Positions 37,445 to 46,378 of a stretch of DNA of 64,000 bases are shown piece by piece. Made by a program: the position numbers and the translations under genes. The notes under the pieces are model-generated. The model saw nothing but the letters and a program-made list of their open reading frames with translations, made no database searches and was not told the DNA's origin. The DNA is taken from contig NZ_JBHZGL010000007.1 of the NCBI RefSeq assembly GCF_051900415.1, positions 1-64,000 of the forward strand, given 5' to 3'. This stretch comes from Frateuria_A sp051900415. Lineage in GTDB: Bacteria; Pseudomonadota; Gammaproteobacteria; Xanthomonadales; Rhodanobacteraceae. Positions within the stretch are counted from its first letter, which is position 1. The number at the start of each line of letters is the position of its first letter.

Positions 37445-38545
37445 TCAGATGCCTTCGCAGGGCTTGCCATCACGCACGAACGGATACTTCACCACGCGCA
37501 CCGGCACCTCGCGGCCGCGGATGTCCACCCGCACCTCACCCGGATCGCCGGCGGGGATGCGCGCGAAGGCCACCGCCTTGTCCAGCGTGGGGGCGAAGCT
37601 GCCGGAGAGGACCTCTCCGTCGCCGTTGGCGGTGAGCACCTTCTGGCCGTGGCGCAGCACGCCCTTCTCGTCGAGCACCAGGCCGACCATCACGCGCGGC
37701 ACGCCGGCGGCCTTCTGCGTCTCCAGCGCCTTGCGGCCGATGAAGTCGCGACCTTCGTCCAGCGCGATGGTCCAGGCCAGGTTGGCTTCCCACGGGGACA
37801 CCGTCTCATCCATGTCCTGGCCATAGAGGTTCATGCCCGCTTCCAGACGCAGCGTATCGCGCGCGCCCAGGCCCGCCGGCTTTACGCCTGCGTCGGCCAG
37901 CGCCTGCCACAGGGCGACTGCCTGCTCGCTGGGCACGATGATCTCGAAGCCGTCTTCACCGGTATAGCCAGTGCGCGCGATGAACAGCGGCATGCCGTGC
38001 GGGCCCTGCGCGGCGGCAGCGGCGAAACGACCGAGCTTCTCGATGCGCGGCCGGTCGACCTCGTGCAACAGGCCGATCACCTTCGCGCGGGCGTTGGGGC
38101 CCTGCACCGCGATCATCGCGAAGTCGGGACGCTCCTTCACTTCCACGCCGAAAGCCTTGGCCTGCTGTTCGATCCAGGCCAGGTCCTTGGCGCGCGTGGC
38201 GGCGTTCACCACCAGGCGGAAGTGCGCCTCGTCGAAGAAGTACACGATCAGGTCGTCGATCACCCCGCCCTGCTCGTTGAGCATGCACGAGTACAGCGCC
38301 TTGCCCTGCGCCTTGAGCTTGTCGACGCTGTTGGCGAGCAGATGGCGCAGGAACTCGCGCGTGCGCGGTCCGTGAAGGTCGACCACGGTCATGTGCGAGA
38401 CGTCGAACATGCCGGCGTCACGGCGCACCGCGTGATGCTCCTCGATCTGCGAGCCGTAGTTGATCGGCATGTCCCAGCCGCCGAAATCGACCATGCGGGC
38501 ACCCGACGCGCGGTGAGTCTCGTTGAGTACGGTCTTCTCGGTCAT
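37445..38545 (-). CDS. gcvT: Glycine cleavage system T protein (aminomethyltransferase)
   Basis: A 366-residue folate-dependent aminomethyltransferase that releases ammonia and forms methylene-THF. Recognisable stretches are GGWDMPINYGSQIEEHHAVRRDAGMFDVSHM, the folate-site region GYTGEDGFEI and the C-terminal barrel ending near VRVVKYPFVRDGKP. The ATG at 38545 fits the family; an upstream extension would be REP-derived. It precedes gcvH on the same strand. Confidence 0.97.
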   Translation of the reverse strand: MTEKTVLNETHRASGARMVDFGGWDMPINYGSQIEEHHAVRRDAGMFDVSHMTVVDLHGPRTREFLRHLLANSVDKLKAQGKALYSCMLNEQGGVIDDLIVYFFDEAHFRLVVNAATRAKDLAWIEQQAKAFGVEVKERPDFAMIAVQGPNARAKVIGLLHEVDRPRIEKLGRFAAAAAQGPHGMPLFIARTGYTGEDGFEIIVPSEQAVALWQALADAGVKPAGLGARDTLRLEAGMNLYGQDMDETVSPWEANLAWTIALDEGRDFIGRKALETQKAAGVPRVMVGLVLDEKGVLRHGQKVLTANGDGEVLSGSFAPTLDKAVAFARIPAGDPGEVRVDIRGREVPVRVVKYPFVRDGKPCEGI

Positions 38546-38619
38546 CGCTCGGGCACCTTGGGGAAAGTGGCGATTATCGCCGGCACCCGGGAGCAAGCCA
38601 AGGTGCAAAGGTTCCATGC

Positions 38620-38674
38620 AGGAGCGCACCTGTGCGCGACCGGGATGCCTCCAGTCGCGCACAGGTGCGCTCCT
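38620..38674. repeat. REP pair, GGAGCGCAC type, 21-bp perfect arms
   Basis: Arms 38620-38640 and 38654-38674 are perfect reverse complements around a 13-nt loop. The right arm overlaps the stop codon of the alkB-like gene. It is the second full member of the family seen at 10740-10817. Confidence 0.8.
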
Positions 38675-39260
38675 ACAGGATCCTTCGGAAGGTGAGGTTG
38701 ATGCGTGGCGACTGCACGCGCGCCATGCGCGGCAGCGCGTGCTGGTAGAGCCGCTGGGTTGCGCCGGCCATGCGCAGCAGGCTGCCGTGCGGCAGTTCCA
38801 GTTCCAGTACGGCGGGGCCGCATGTCACCTTTGGCCGGAACAGGAAGCGGCGTGACGAGCCGAGGCTCAACGAGGCGATCACCGGCGCCGCGCCCAGTTC
38901 GGGCTCGTCGTCGCTGTGCCAGCCCATCGCGTCATTGCCGTCGCGGTAGAGGTTGGCCAGCACGCTGTTGAAGGCGCTGCCGCAGGCGTGCTCCAGGAGC
39001 GGGCGCAGCGCGGCCAGCGCGGCTGGCCATGGATGCGGCTCGAAGCGCGTGCGCGAATAGACGTAGCTGGCGCCCGGGTTGCCGATCCAGCAGCTCAGCC
39101 GCGGCGAGGCCACCTCGCGGCCGAACATCCGGATGACGTGGGTTTCCCAGGGAACGGTTTCGAGCAGCGCTCCGAGCAGCCCATCCGCCTCGGCTGGCGG
39201 CAACCAGTCTGTCCAGAGCGCGAGGTCCGCGCCCTCCAGCGCGAGCGGCTGCCAGCTCAC
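38673..39260 (-). CDS. alkB: AlkB-like 2OG-Fe(II) oxygenase
   Basis: A 195-residue oxidative demethylase-type protein that repairs alkylated bases with 2-oxoglutarate, O2 and Fe(II). The iron site HxD is in GWHSDDEPELG; the 2OG-binding RxNxTxR motif is RINLTFR at the C terminus; NLYRDGNDAMGWHSD is typical of the ALKBH2/3-like bacterial branch. The GTG at 39260 is chosen because it starts the conserved region and lies 4 bp after the amidase stop, indicating one transcript. The stop codon lies within a REP arm. Confidence 0.9.
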   Translation of the reverse strand: MSWQPLALEGADLALWTDWLPPAEADGLLGALLETVPWETHVIRMFGREVASPRLSCWIGNPGASYVYSRTRFEPHPWPAALAALRPLLEHACGSAFNSVLANLYRDGNDAMGWHSDDEPELGAAPVIASLSLGSSRRFLFRPKVTCGPAVLELELPHGSLLRMAGATQRLYQHALPRMARVQSPRINLTFRRIL

Positions 39261-39264
39261 GCGC

Positions 39265-40662
39265 TCAGGCGATCGCCGGGTAGGTCGGCTCCACGTCCAG
39301 CGTCGAGGCGCACACCGCGGCCAGTTCCAGCAGGCGAAGGTCCGAACCACGCGCGCCGACGAACTGCATGCCGATCGGACGCCCATCCGGCAAGACGCCC
39401 ATCGGGATGCTCACCGCCGGGCAACCGGCCAGGCTGGCGAAGCTGGTGAGGTCGGCTGCGGAATCGGGCGCGGGTCCGTCCAGCGGGAACGCGCCCTGTG
39501 GCGTGGTCGGCAGCACCAGCACGTCGATCTGCGCGAACAAGCGGCGCATCTTGAGCGTGGCCGCGTCGAGCACGCGGTCGGCGATGGCGTAGTCGGCCGC
39601 GCTCTTGCGCGCGGCGTAGCCGAGCATCTCGCGCAGGCGCGGCGAGACCGGACGGGCGGTATCGGCCAGGTCCTCGGCGAAGGTGCCGAGCATTTCGGCC
39701 TCCATCAGCAGCAGGCCGGCGCGGCGGGTGCGCGCGAAATTCCAGTCGGAGAAGTCCACCGTGCGCCGCTCGCCGAGCTCGCGCGGCAGGCGCGCCAGCG
39801 CCGCGTCGAACACCTCGATCACCTCCGGCTCCACGCCCACCGCCGCCAGGTCCGGCAGCAGGCCGGCACGCAGGTTGCCCGGCTCCCAGTCCGGCGGCGA
39901 GAACGCTACGCGGCGCCGGCGCGAGCGCGCGTCGTCGGCGTCGTAGCCGGCCAGCACCTGCAGCAACACGGTCAGGTCGTTGGCGCTGCGCGCCAGCAGG
40001 CCCACGGCATCGAGGCGGCGTGCCGCCGGCAGCATGCCGCGGGCGGAGATCTCCCCGTGCGTGGGCTTGAGCGCATACACGCCGCAGTAGCTCGCAGGAA
40101 TCCGTATCGAGCCCAGGCTGTCCGAGCCCACCGCCGCCGCGGCCAGCCCGGCCGCCACCGCCGCCGCAGCGCCACCGGAGGAGCCGCCCGCGCTGTAACC
40201 GGGTTTGTACGGATTCTGCGTCGGACCGTAGTGCGGATTGTCGGTGGCCGCGCCCAGCGCCGCCTCATCCATGTTGGTCTTGCCCACCAGCACCGCGCCT
40301 GAGGCGCGCAGGCGCGCAACCACGTGGGAGTCATCCTGCACCGGCTGCTCGCGTCCCGGCAAACCGGCGCGGGTGGGCCAGCCGGCCATGTCGAAGTTGT
40401 CCTTCAGGGCGATCGGGATGCCATCGAGGCGGCCGAGCACGCCGTCGCGGCGCCGATGCGTCGCCGTGCGCGCCTGTTCCTGCAGCAGGCCGGGGCGCAG
40501 GTCGACGTAGGCGTTGAGCTCGGGATTGATCCGGTCGATCGCCGTCTGGTAGACGTCGGCCAGCGCCTGGGGTTGCACGCGACCTACCGCCAGCCAGTGC
40601 AGGAGCTGGCACACGCTGGCGCGGCGCAGGTCGATGTCGGCGATCGGCGGAGTCGAATTCAT
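39265..40662 (-). CDS. Amidase signature family protein
   Basis: A 465-residue amidase. The catalytic Ser-cisSer-Lys triad can be assigned to ALKDN (Lys), GYSAGGSSGG (cis-Ser) and VGSDSLGSIRIPAS (nucleophile region). The usual GSDTGGS reads GSDSLGS here, a slight departure in the oxyanion loop. It is not GatA, because length and C terminus differ and no gatB/gatC are adjacent. Substrate unknown. It is the first gene of a two-gene transcript with alkB. Confidence 0.9.
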   Translation of the reverse strand: MNSTPPIADIDLRRASVCQLLHWLAVGRVQPQALADVYQTAIDRINPELNAYVDLRPGLLQEQARTATHRRRDGVLGRLDGIPIALKDNFDMAGWPTRAGLPGREQPVQDDSHVVARLRASGAVLVGKTNMDEAALGAATDNPHYGPTQNPYKPGYSAGGSSGGAAAAVAAGLAAAAVGSDSLGSIRIPASYCGVYALKPTHGEISARGMLPAARRLDAVGLLARSANDLTVLLQVLAGYDADDARSRRRRVAFSPPDWEPGNLRAGLLPDLAAVGVEPEVIEVFDAALARLPRELGERRTVDFSDWNFARTRRAGLLLMEAEMLGTFAEDLADTARPVSPRLREMLGYAARKSAADYAIADRVLDAATLKMRRLFAQIDVLVLPTTPQGAFPLDGPAPDSAADLTSFASLAGCPAVSIPMGVLPDGRPIGMQFVGARGSDLRLLELAAVCASTLDVEPTYPAIA

Positions 40663-40811
40663 GCCTCGTCCTTCAGGGAGTATTTCCGATTATCGCCACG
40701 GCCCGCAAAGCGATTGCAAGCGGTCGTTAGTGAAGAGCCCGGTTTGCCCCCGGGTCTGTGAAACCGGACAATGCCGCTCTTACCTTATAAGTGCGCCGCA
40801 CGGAGTCCGCC

Positions 40812-42428
40812 ATGAGCGAACGCGAAACGATGGAATACGACGTGGTCGTGGTCGGCGCCGGGCCGGCCGGGCTGTCGTTCGCGATCCGCCTGAAGCAGCT
40901 GCAGCCGGACACCACCGTCTGCGTGATCGAAAAAGCATCCACCATCGGCGCCCAGATCCTTTCCGGCGCGGTGATCGAACCGGGCCCGCTGGACGCGCTG
41001 CTGCCGGGCTGGCGCGAGAATCCGCCGCCGATCTGCGTGCCCGCCGGCGAGGACGAGTTCTGGCTGCTCAGCAAGACCGGCGGGCGCAAGCTGCCGGTGC
41101 CGCCGGGAATGAACAATCACGGCAATTTCATCGTTTCGCTCGGCGCGACGTGCGCCTGGCTGGCGCCGCAGGCCGAAGCGCTGGGCGTGGACGTTTTCCC
41201 CGGCTTCGCCGCCGCCGACAACGTCTACAACGAGGATGGCTCGGTGGCCGGCGTGCGCATCGGCGACATGGGCGTGGCGAAGGACGGAACGCACAAGAGC
41301 GGTTACACCCAGGGCATCGACATCAAGGCGAAGGTCACCGTGCTGGCCGAGGGCGCGCGCGGGAGCCTGACCAAGCAGTTGATCAAGCGCTTCGCATTGG
41401 ACAAGGACTCCGATCCGCAGGGTTACTCGATCGGCATCAAGGAACTGTGGCAGGTGCCCGCGGGGCGCGTCACCCCCGGCAAGATCGTGCACAGCTTCGG
41501 TTGGCCGGCCGACACCAGCACCTACGGCGGCAGCTTCCTCTATCACCTGGATGGCGACCGCATCGCGCTCGGCTACGTCAGCGGCCTGGATTACCGCGAT
41601 CCGGAGTACAAGCCGTGGGAAGCCTTCCAGCAATGGAAGAACCACCCGCACGTGAAACCCCTGCTCGAGGGCGGCAACATCCTCTCGGCCGGCGCGCGCG
41701 CCATCGTCACCGGCGGCTACCAGTCGCTGCCGAAGGTCGAGATGCCGGGCGCAATCCTGATCGGCGACACCGCCGGCCTGCTCAACGTGCCCAAGATCAA
41801 GGGCACCCACCAGGCGATCCGCAGCGGCATGCTCGCCGCCGAGCACCTGGCCGCCAACGGCCTGAACGCCGCCGGCTTCGACGCCGCCCTGCGCGCCTCG
41901 CCGGCGATGGCGGAACTGAAGCAGGTGCGCAATATCAAGCCCGGTTTCAAGAAGGGCCTGTGGTTCGGCATGGCCAACGCCGCGTGGGAAACGCTCACCC
42001 GCGGCGCCTCGCCGTGGACGCTGAAGAACAAGCCGGACTGGTGCTCGCTGGAAAAGATCGGCCAATATGAGGAACCCAAGCGCGACTACGTGCCGCGCGA
42101 GCTGGCCCCGCGCGACCGCCTGGCCGGCGTCTACTTCGCCGCCACCGAGCATGACGAGGACCAGCCGATCCACCTGCACGTGGCCGACACCAATATCTGC
42201 ATCGAGCGCTGCAGCGTCGAATACGACAACCCCTGCACCCGCTTCTGCCCGGCGAACGTCTACGAGATCGTCGAAGACGCCATGCCCGACGGGAGCCAGG
42301 CCAAGCGCCTGCAGATCAACGCCGCCAACTGCGTGCACTGCAAGACCTGCGACATCAAGGACCCGTACGAGATCATCACCTGGGTCACACCCGAGGGTGG
42401 TTCGGGGCCCAACTACCAGAACATGTAA
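40812..42428 (+). CDS. Electron transfer flavoprotein-ubiquinone oxidoreductase
   Basis: A 538-residue membrane-associated ETF-QO that passes electrons from reduced ETF to ubiquinone. The N-terminal FAD motif is VVVVGAGPAGLSFAI; the C terminus carries the [4Fe-4S] cysteines in CIERCSVEY, CTRFCPANVYE and NCVHCKTCDIKDP, ending PEGGSGPNYQNM as in the family. The ATG at 40812 follows GGAG. With etfBA at 44.6-46.3 kb and fadE in the same window, it completes the electron route of beta-oxidation. Confidence 0.97.
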   Translation: MSERETMEYDVVVVGAGPAGLSFAIRLKQLQPDTTVCVIEKASTIGAQILSGAVIEPGPLDALLPGWRENPPPICVPAGEDEFWLLSKTGGRKLPVPPGMNNHGNFIVSLGATCAWLAPQAEALGVDVFPGFAAADNVYNEDGSVAGVRIGDMGVAKDGTHKSGYTQGIDIKAKVTVLAEGARGSLTKQLIKRFALDKDSDPQGYSIGIKELWQVPAGRVTPGKIVHSFGWPADTSTYGGSFLYHLDGDRIALGYVSGLDYRDPEYKPWEAFQQWKNHPHVKPLLEGGNILSAGARAIVTGGYQSLPKVEMPGAILIGDTAGLLNVPKIKGTHQAIRSGMLAAEHLAANGLNAAGFDAALRASPAMAELKQVRNIKPGFKKGLWFGMANAAWETLTRGASPWTLKNKPDWCSLEKIGQYEEPKRDYVPRELAPRDRLAGVYFAATEHDEDQPIHLHVADTNICIERCSVEYDNPCTRFCPANVYEIVEDAMPDGSQAKRLQINAANCVHCKTCDIKDPYEIITWVTPEGGSGPNYQNM

Positions 42429-42435
42429 CCAGGAT

Positions 42436-43362
42436 CTACGCCTGTGTCTCCAGTGGGCATGCACCCGCCCGTCCGCGCCAGCCGTCCCATAAACCACGCA
42501 CCATGAATCGCAGATTGCGTCCGCGCGGCGCGACGAACACGGTGAACAGGAACAGTTTGACCATGACACGCGGCAGGTCCTGCGCCACCCAGATCCCGGG
42601 CGTGTGCGGCATCCGATAAAGGCGCACGCGGTTGCGCATCATGTAGTACAGCCTGACGGGTCTGTGCACTGTCACTTGTCCCAGGCCCAGCGGCAACGTC
42701 TTGCGCGCATCGCCGAGGCGGTGATGCATGGTGGCGGCGCACACCCCGTGGAGCGTGTAGCCCTTTGCAATGGCGCGGAAGCTCCATTCCAGGTCGACGT
42801 TGTCAATGAAGAGACTGGCATCCATGTCGCCAATGTCCTCGAGCGCCGTCAACGGCAGCAGCGCGCCGGAACTGATCAGAAAATGACACTCGATAGTGGA
42901 TCGTCCCGGCGCGCACCTGAGCTTGCGATTGAGTGGGAAGCCTAAGCGCACGAACGGAGCGTGCCGGTCTTCGCGCAGGTCATGGAAACGTGGTCCGACC
43001 GCTGCTACAGGGCCTGCCGTGCTTAGGAGGTCGATAGCACGGAGCAGCGCATGCACCATGCCCTGGCCGGGCAAACTGTCCTGGTCGAACAAGACCACGT
43101 AGTCGAAGCCATGCTGGCGCGCCCAGTCAATGCCGAGGTTCTGAGCCTTTGCCAAACCGATGTTGCTGGGCTGCTGCAGAATAGCGGCTACCGCCCATCC
43201 GTCCGCGTCAATCGAGGATCTTTGATCCGGGCCACTATTGTCGACAACCACCGTGGCGCCGACTTGGTCCTGTAACGAAGCCAGCAACGCACGTAACTGA
43301 TCGGGGTCGGGATGATAGGTGACCACCACGGCACAAACCTGTGAGGTGGAACGCTCAACCAC
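42436..43362 (-). CDS. Glycosyltransferase family 2, putative rhamnosyltransferase
   Basis: A 308-residue GT-A enzyme resembling RfbF-type rhamnosyltransferases: CAVVVTYHPDPDQLRALLASL at the N terminus, metal site LFDQDS, and FIDNVDLEWSFRAIAKGYTLHGVCAATMHH with a strongly similar wording to known dTDP-rhamnose users. The GTG at 43362 is chosen; it overlaps the upstream glycosyltransferase by 8 bp, so the pair is coupled. Rhamnose donor is supplied by rmlBACD at 59-62.6 kb. It is convergent with the ETF-QO gene, 7 bp apart. Confidence 0.85.
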   Translation of the reverse strand: MVERSTSQVCAVVVTYHPDPDQLRALLASLQDQVGATVVVDNSGPDQRSSIDADGWAVAAILQQPSNIGLAKAQNLGIDWARQHGFDYVVLFDQDSLPGQGMVHALLRAIDLLSTAGPVAAVGPRFHDLREDRHAPFVRLGFPLNRKLRCAPGRSTIECHFLISSGALLPLTALEDIGDMDASLFIDNVDLEWSFRAIAKGYTLHGVCAATMHHRLGDARKTLPLGLGQVTVHRPVRLYYMMRNRVRLYRMPHTPGIWVAQDLPRVMVKLFLFTVFVAPRGRNLRFMVRGLWDGWRGRAGACPLETQA

Positions 43363-44338
43363 GGCGCAACAGATCCCTGAGCACGGAGCGCCCGCCCGTA
43401 ACGTATCGGCGATAGTCGCCACGCATGGCCTCCCGGGCGACCCCGGGCCACCTCGCCCATCGCGGGACAGCGCCGAGCAACACCCGCCGCTGGAAATGGG
43501 CACGTTTTCTCTCGATGGGCCCGCGCATCCTGTCGAAGTCGACCGGCGCGGCGGCCAGATGAGCGCGCAATACCTCCAACCGCCCGATCTCGGCGAGAAG
43601 TTGCGCCTGACGTCGGCGTACGAGGTCACGCCACTTTTCGATAAACGTGCGTTTGTGCATACCAATCTGATTGCCGGCGTGCTGGCGGTAGTCGATCAGG
43701 CTCTCCTCGATCATACCGACCCGGCCGGCGGCGGCCGCAACTATCGCCAACCATTCGTCGTGAATCCAACCAGTCCCCACCGGCAAGGCAAGGTCAACCA
43801 AGCGCCGTCGGAACGCGGATGTCGCACCGGTCACTGTATTCCGACGTAGCAAGACTTCGAATGCGCGCCCCTCGTGGATCGCGGCGCGCTCTTCGCGAGT
43901 CAGCTCGAGCGCCTCGAACAAGGTGTGCCGCAATGGGGCGCCGCCCGCGTCCACCAGCCGGGCATCGCTGAAGAGCAAAAGCAACGAGGGATCATTCTCG
44001 AAGCAGCGCGTGATCGTGGCGAGCTTGTCGCAGCGCCAGACATCGTCCTGGTCGCACAGGAACAGGATGTCCCCCATGGCCTGTTGAAGCATTCGGGAAA
44101 AGTTGCTTACAAAACCGATGTTGCGCTCGTGCCGCAGTACCTGGGTCCGGATGCCCAGCGCCGCGGCCTTTTCTTTGAACGCCTGGAGTAAAAGCCATGT
44201 CCCATCTTGCGAGCCGTCGTCCCCGATAACGATCTCATCCGGCCTCCGGGTCTGCCGAAGCAGGCTTTCCAGTTGTTCCTGCAGATAGGCGGCGCCGTTG
44301 TACGTGCACAACACGACGGAAAGCACGGGATGGACCAT
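43355..44338 (-). CDS. Glycosyltransferase family 2 (O-antigen type)
   Basis: A 327-residue GT-A enzyme: LSVVLCTYNGAAYLQEQLESLL, GDDGSQDGTW, and the metal site LCDQDDVWRCDKL, a pattern of GT2 enzymes from rhamnan/O-antigen clusters. The C-terminal third is helical and Arg-rich. Donor and acceptor cannot be told. It is first of a coupled pair placed between ETF-QO and etfB, that is just outside the main LPS operon. The 267-bp gap to etfB holds no further gene. Confidence 0.88.
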   Translation of the reverse strand: MVHPVLSVVLCTYNGAAYLQEQLESLLRQTRRPDEIVIGDDGSQDGTWLLLQAFKEKAAALGIRTQVLRHERNIGFVSNFSRMLQQAMGDILFLCDQDDVWRCDKLATITRCFENDPSLLLLFSDARLVDAGGAPLRHTLFEALELTREERAAIHEGRAFEVLLRRNTVTGATSAFRRRLVDLALPVGTGWIHDEWLAIVAAAAGRVGMIEESLIDYRQHAGNQIGMHKRTFIEKWRDLVRRRQAQLLAEIGRLEVLRAHLAAAPVDFDRMRGPIERKRAHFQRRVLLGAVPRWARWPGVAREAMRGDYRRYVTGGRSVLRDLLRRG

Positions 44339-44605
44339 GAGCTGACGACCTCTCGGGAATGCCTATGATGCCGCAGCCAGCATGGCAATCCCAATACGGA
44401 AACGTGTCGGAGCCGCCTCTAGGCCTGCATCAGCAGGTCGTCCGAGCGTGCGATGTGTCTCACGTAAAGCTTTGCCGAAAGCTTTTCGGGACAGGTATCG
44501 GTCACACGCGTTGCCGCATATGCCTGCGTCTGGCCGCTCAGGTTAGAATCGCGGACTGACGTCCCTTCCCTGTCGCTCACGCTGCGGCACCAAAGAGGAA
44601 CCCCA

Positions 44606-45352
44606 ATGAAGATTCTGGTCGGCTACAAGCGCGTGGTGGACTACAACGTCCGCATCCAGGTCAAGCCTGACGGCACCGGCGTCGTGACCGAGGGCGTCAA
44701 GCTCTCGGCCAACCCGTTCGACGACATCGCGCTGGAAGAAGCGTTGCGCCTGCGCGAAAAGGGCGTGGCCGAGGAAGTAGTGATCGTGGGCATCGGCCCG
44801 ACCGATCTCACCGCGCACCTGCGCAACGGCCTGGCGATGGGCGCGAACCGCGCCATCCACGTCACCACCGCCGACGCGATCCAGCCGCTCACCGCTGCAC
44901 GTGCGTTCCTCAAGCTGGTCGAGAAGGAGCAGCCGGGCCTGGTGATCATGGGCAAGCAGGCGATCGACGATGATGCCAACCAGACCGGCCAGATGCTTGC
45001 CGCGCTGTGGGACCGCCCGCAGGCCACCTTCGCCAGCAAGGTCGAGATCGCCGACGGCAAGGCCACGGTGACCCGCGAGGTCGATGCCGGCCTAGAGACG
45101 ATCGAAGCCGAACTGCCGGCCGTCATCACTACGGACCTTCGCCTGAACGAGCCACGCTTCATCAAGTTGCCGGACATCATGAAGGCCAAGTCCAAGCCGA
45201 TCGACGTGATCGAGTTCGGCTCGCTCGGCGTCGAAGGCGGCGACCACCTGAAGACCACCCACTACGTCGCGCCGCCCAAGCGCAGCAAGGGCGTGATGGT
45301 GAAGGACGCGGCCGAGCTGGTCGCCACCCTCAAGCAGAAGGGCCTGCTGTAA
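44606..45352 (+). CDS. etfB: Electron transfer flavoprotein beta subunit
   Basis: A 248-residue subunit binding AMP and holding the partner-recognition loop. Recognisable: ILVGYKRVVDYNVRIQVKPDGTG at the N terminus, NPFDDIALEEALRLRE, and GKQAIDDDANQTGQMLA. AAGAGGAA precedes the ATG at the right distance. It is 26 bp upstream of etfA in one transcript. In Xanthomonas the same pair borders the LPS locus. Confidence 0.97.
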   Translation: MKILVGYKRVVDYNVRIQVKPDGTGVVTEGVKLSANPFDDIALEEALRLREKGVAEEVVIVGIGPTDLTAHLRNGLAMGANRAIHVTTADAIQPLTAARAFLKLVEKEQPGLVIMGKQAIDDDANQTGQMLAALWDRPQATFASKVEIADGKATVTREVDAGLETIEAELPAVITTDLRLNEPRFIKLPDIMKAKSKPIDVIEFGSLGVEGGDHLKTTHYVAPPKRSKGVMVKDAAELVATLKQKGLL

Positions 45353-45378
45353 GCAGACGCCGGGACAGGAGAGAAGAC

Positions 45379-46323
45379 ATGAGCAAGATCCTCGTCATCG
45401 CCGAACACCTGGACGGCAAGCTGAATCCTTCCACCGCGCGCGCCGTCAGCGCCGCCACGGCGGTCAAGCCCGAAGCCGTCGACGTGCTGGTGCTGGCCGA
45501 CAACGCCGACACCATCGCCGCCGAGGCGGCAAAGATCGAAGGCGTGACCCGCGTGCTCACCGCCACCCGCGCCGAGAACGCGCACGCGCTGGCCGCCGTG
45601 CTGGCGCCGCAGGTGGTCAAGGCTGCCGCCGGCTACAGCCACGTATTCGCGCCTTCCACCACCTTCGGCAAGGACCTCGCCCCACGCGTGGCCGCCCTGC
45701 TCGGCGTGGCGCAAGTCAGCGACGTGATGGCGGTCGAGGGCAGCCACACTTTCAAGCGCCCGATTTATGCCGGCAATGCGATCGTCACGGTCGAGGCGGA
45801 CCAGGCGCGGACCGTGGTCGCGACCATTCGTACCGCATCCTGGCCGGCCGCTGCCAGCGGCGCGAACAATGCGTCGGTCGAGGCACTGAACCTGGACGTC
45901 GCGTTGCCCTCGCACACGCGCTTCGTCGAGCTCAAGCAGGGCAAAAGCGACCGCCCGGACCTGCAGAGCGCGAGCAAGGTCGTCTCCGGCGGCCGCGGCG
46001 TGGGCTCCAAGGAGAACTTCGAGATCATCTACAAGTTCGCCGACAAGATCGGCGCGGCGGTCGGCGCCTCGCGCGCGGCCGTTGACGCCGGTTACGTGCC
46101 GAACGAGATGCAGGTCGGCCAGACCGGCAAGATCATCGCGCCAGAGCTGTACATGGCCATCGGCATCTCAGGCGCCATCCAGCACCTGACTGGCATCAAG
46201 GACGCCGGAACCATCGTGGCGATCAACAAGGATGCCGAGGCGCCCATCTTCGAAATAGCCGACATCGGCCTGGTCGGCAACCTGTTTGATGTCCTTCCCG
46301 ATATCGAGGCAGCCATCGCCTAG
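45379..46323 (+). CDS. etfA: Electron transfer flavoprotein alpha subunit
   Basis: A 314-residue FAD-binding subunit. The C-terminal FAD domain shows SGGRGVGSKENFEIIYKFADKIGAAVGASRAAVDAGYVPNE in pieces typical of the family, and GISGAIQHLTGIKDAGTIVAINKD. The ATG at 45379 follows AGGAGAGAA. The gene is convergent with the LPS operon, 28 bp apart. Confidence 0.97.
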   Translation: MSKILVIAEHLDGKLNPSTARAVSAATAVKPEAVDVLVLADNADTIAAEAAKIEGVTRVLTATRAENAHALAAVLAPQVVKAAAGYSHVFAPSTTFGKDLAPRVAALLGVAQVSDVMAVEGSHTFKRPIYAGNAIVTVEADQARTVVATIRTASWPAAASGANNASVEALNLDVALPSHTRFVELKQGKSDRPDLQSASKVVSGGRGVGSKENFEIIYKFADKIGAAVGASRAAVDAGYVPNEMQVGQTGKIIAPELYMAIGISGAIQHLTGIKDAGTIVAINKDAEAPIFEIADIGLVGNLFDVLPDIEAAIA

Positions 46324-46347
46324 TTAGGATGAGAATTCCAGTTCTAC

Positions 46348-46378
46348 CGTGTCACTCCCGCGCCGCGGTAGTGACACG
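46348..46378. terminator. Hairpin between etfA and the LPS operon
   Basis: Stem of 9 bp (CGTGTCACT/AGTGACACG) around 13 nt, spanning the stop codon of the minus-strand gene and 25 bp beyond the etfA stop. No T-run, so factor-independent termination is uncertain. Confidence 0.4.

Noticed and set aside
38546..38672. Glycine riboswitch upstream of gcvT
   Set aside because: The leader is mostly a REP element and lacks the conserved aptamer core; the gcvH leader is too short.
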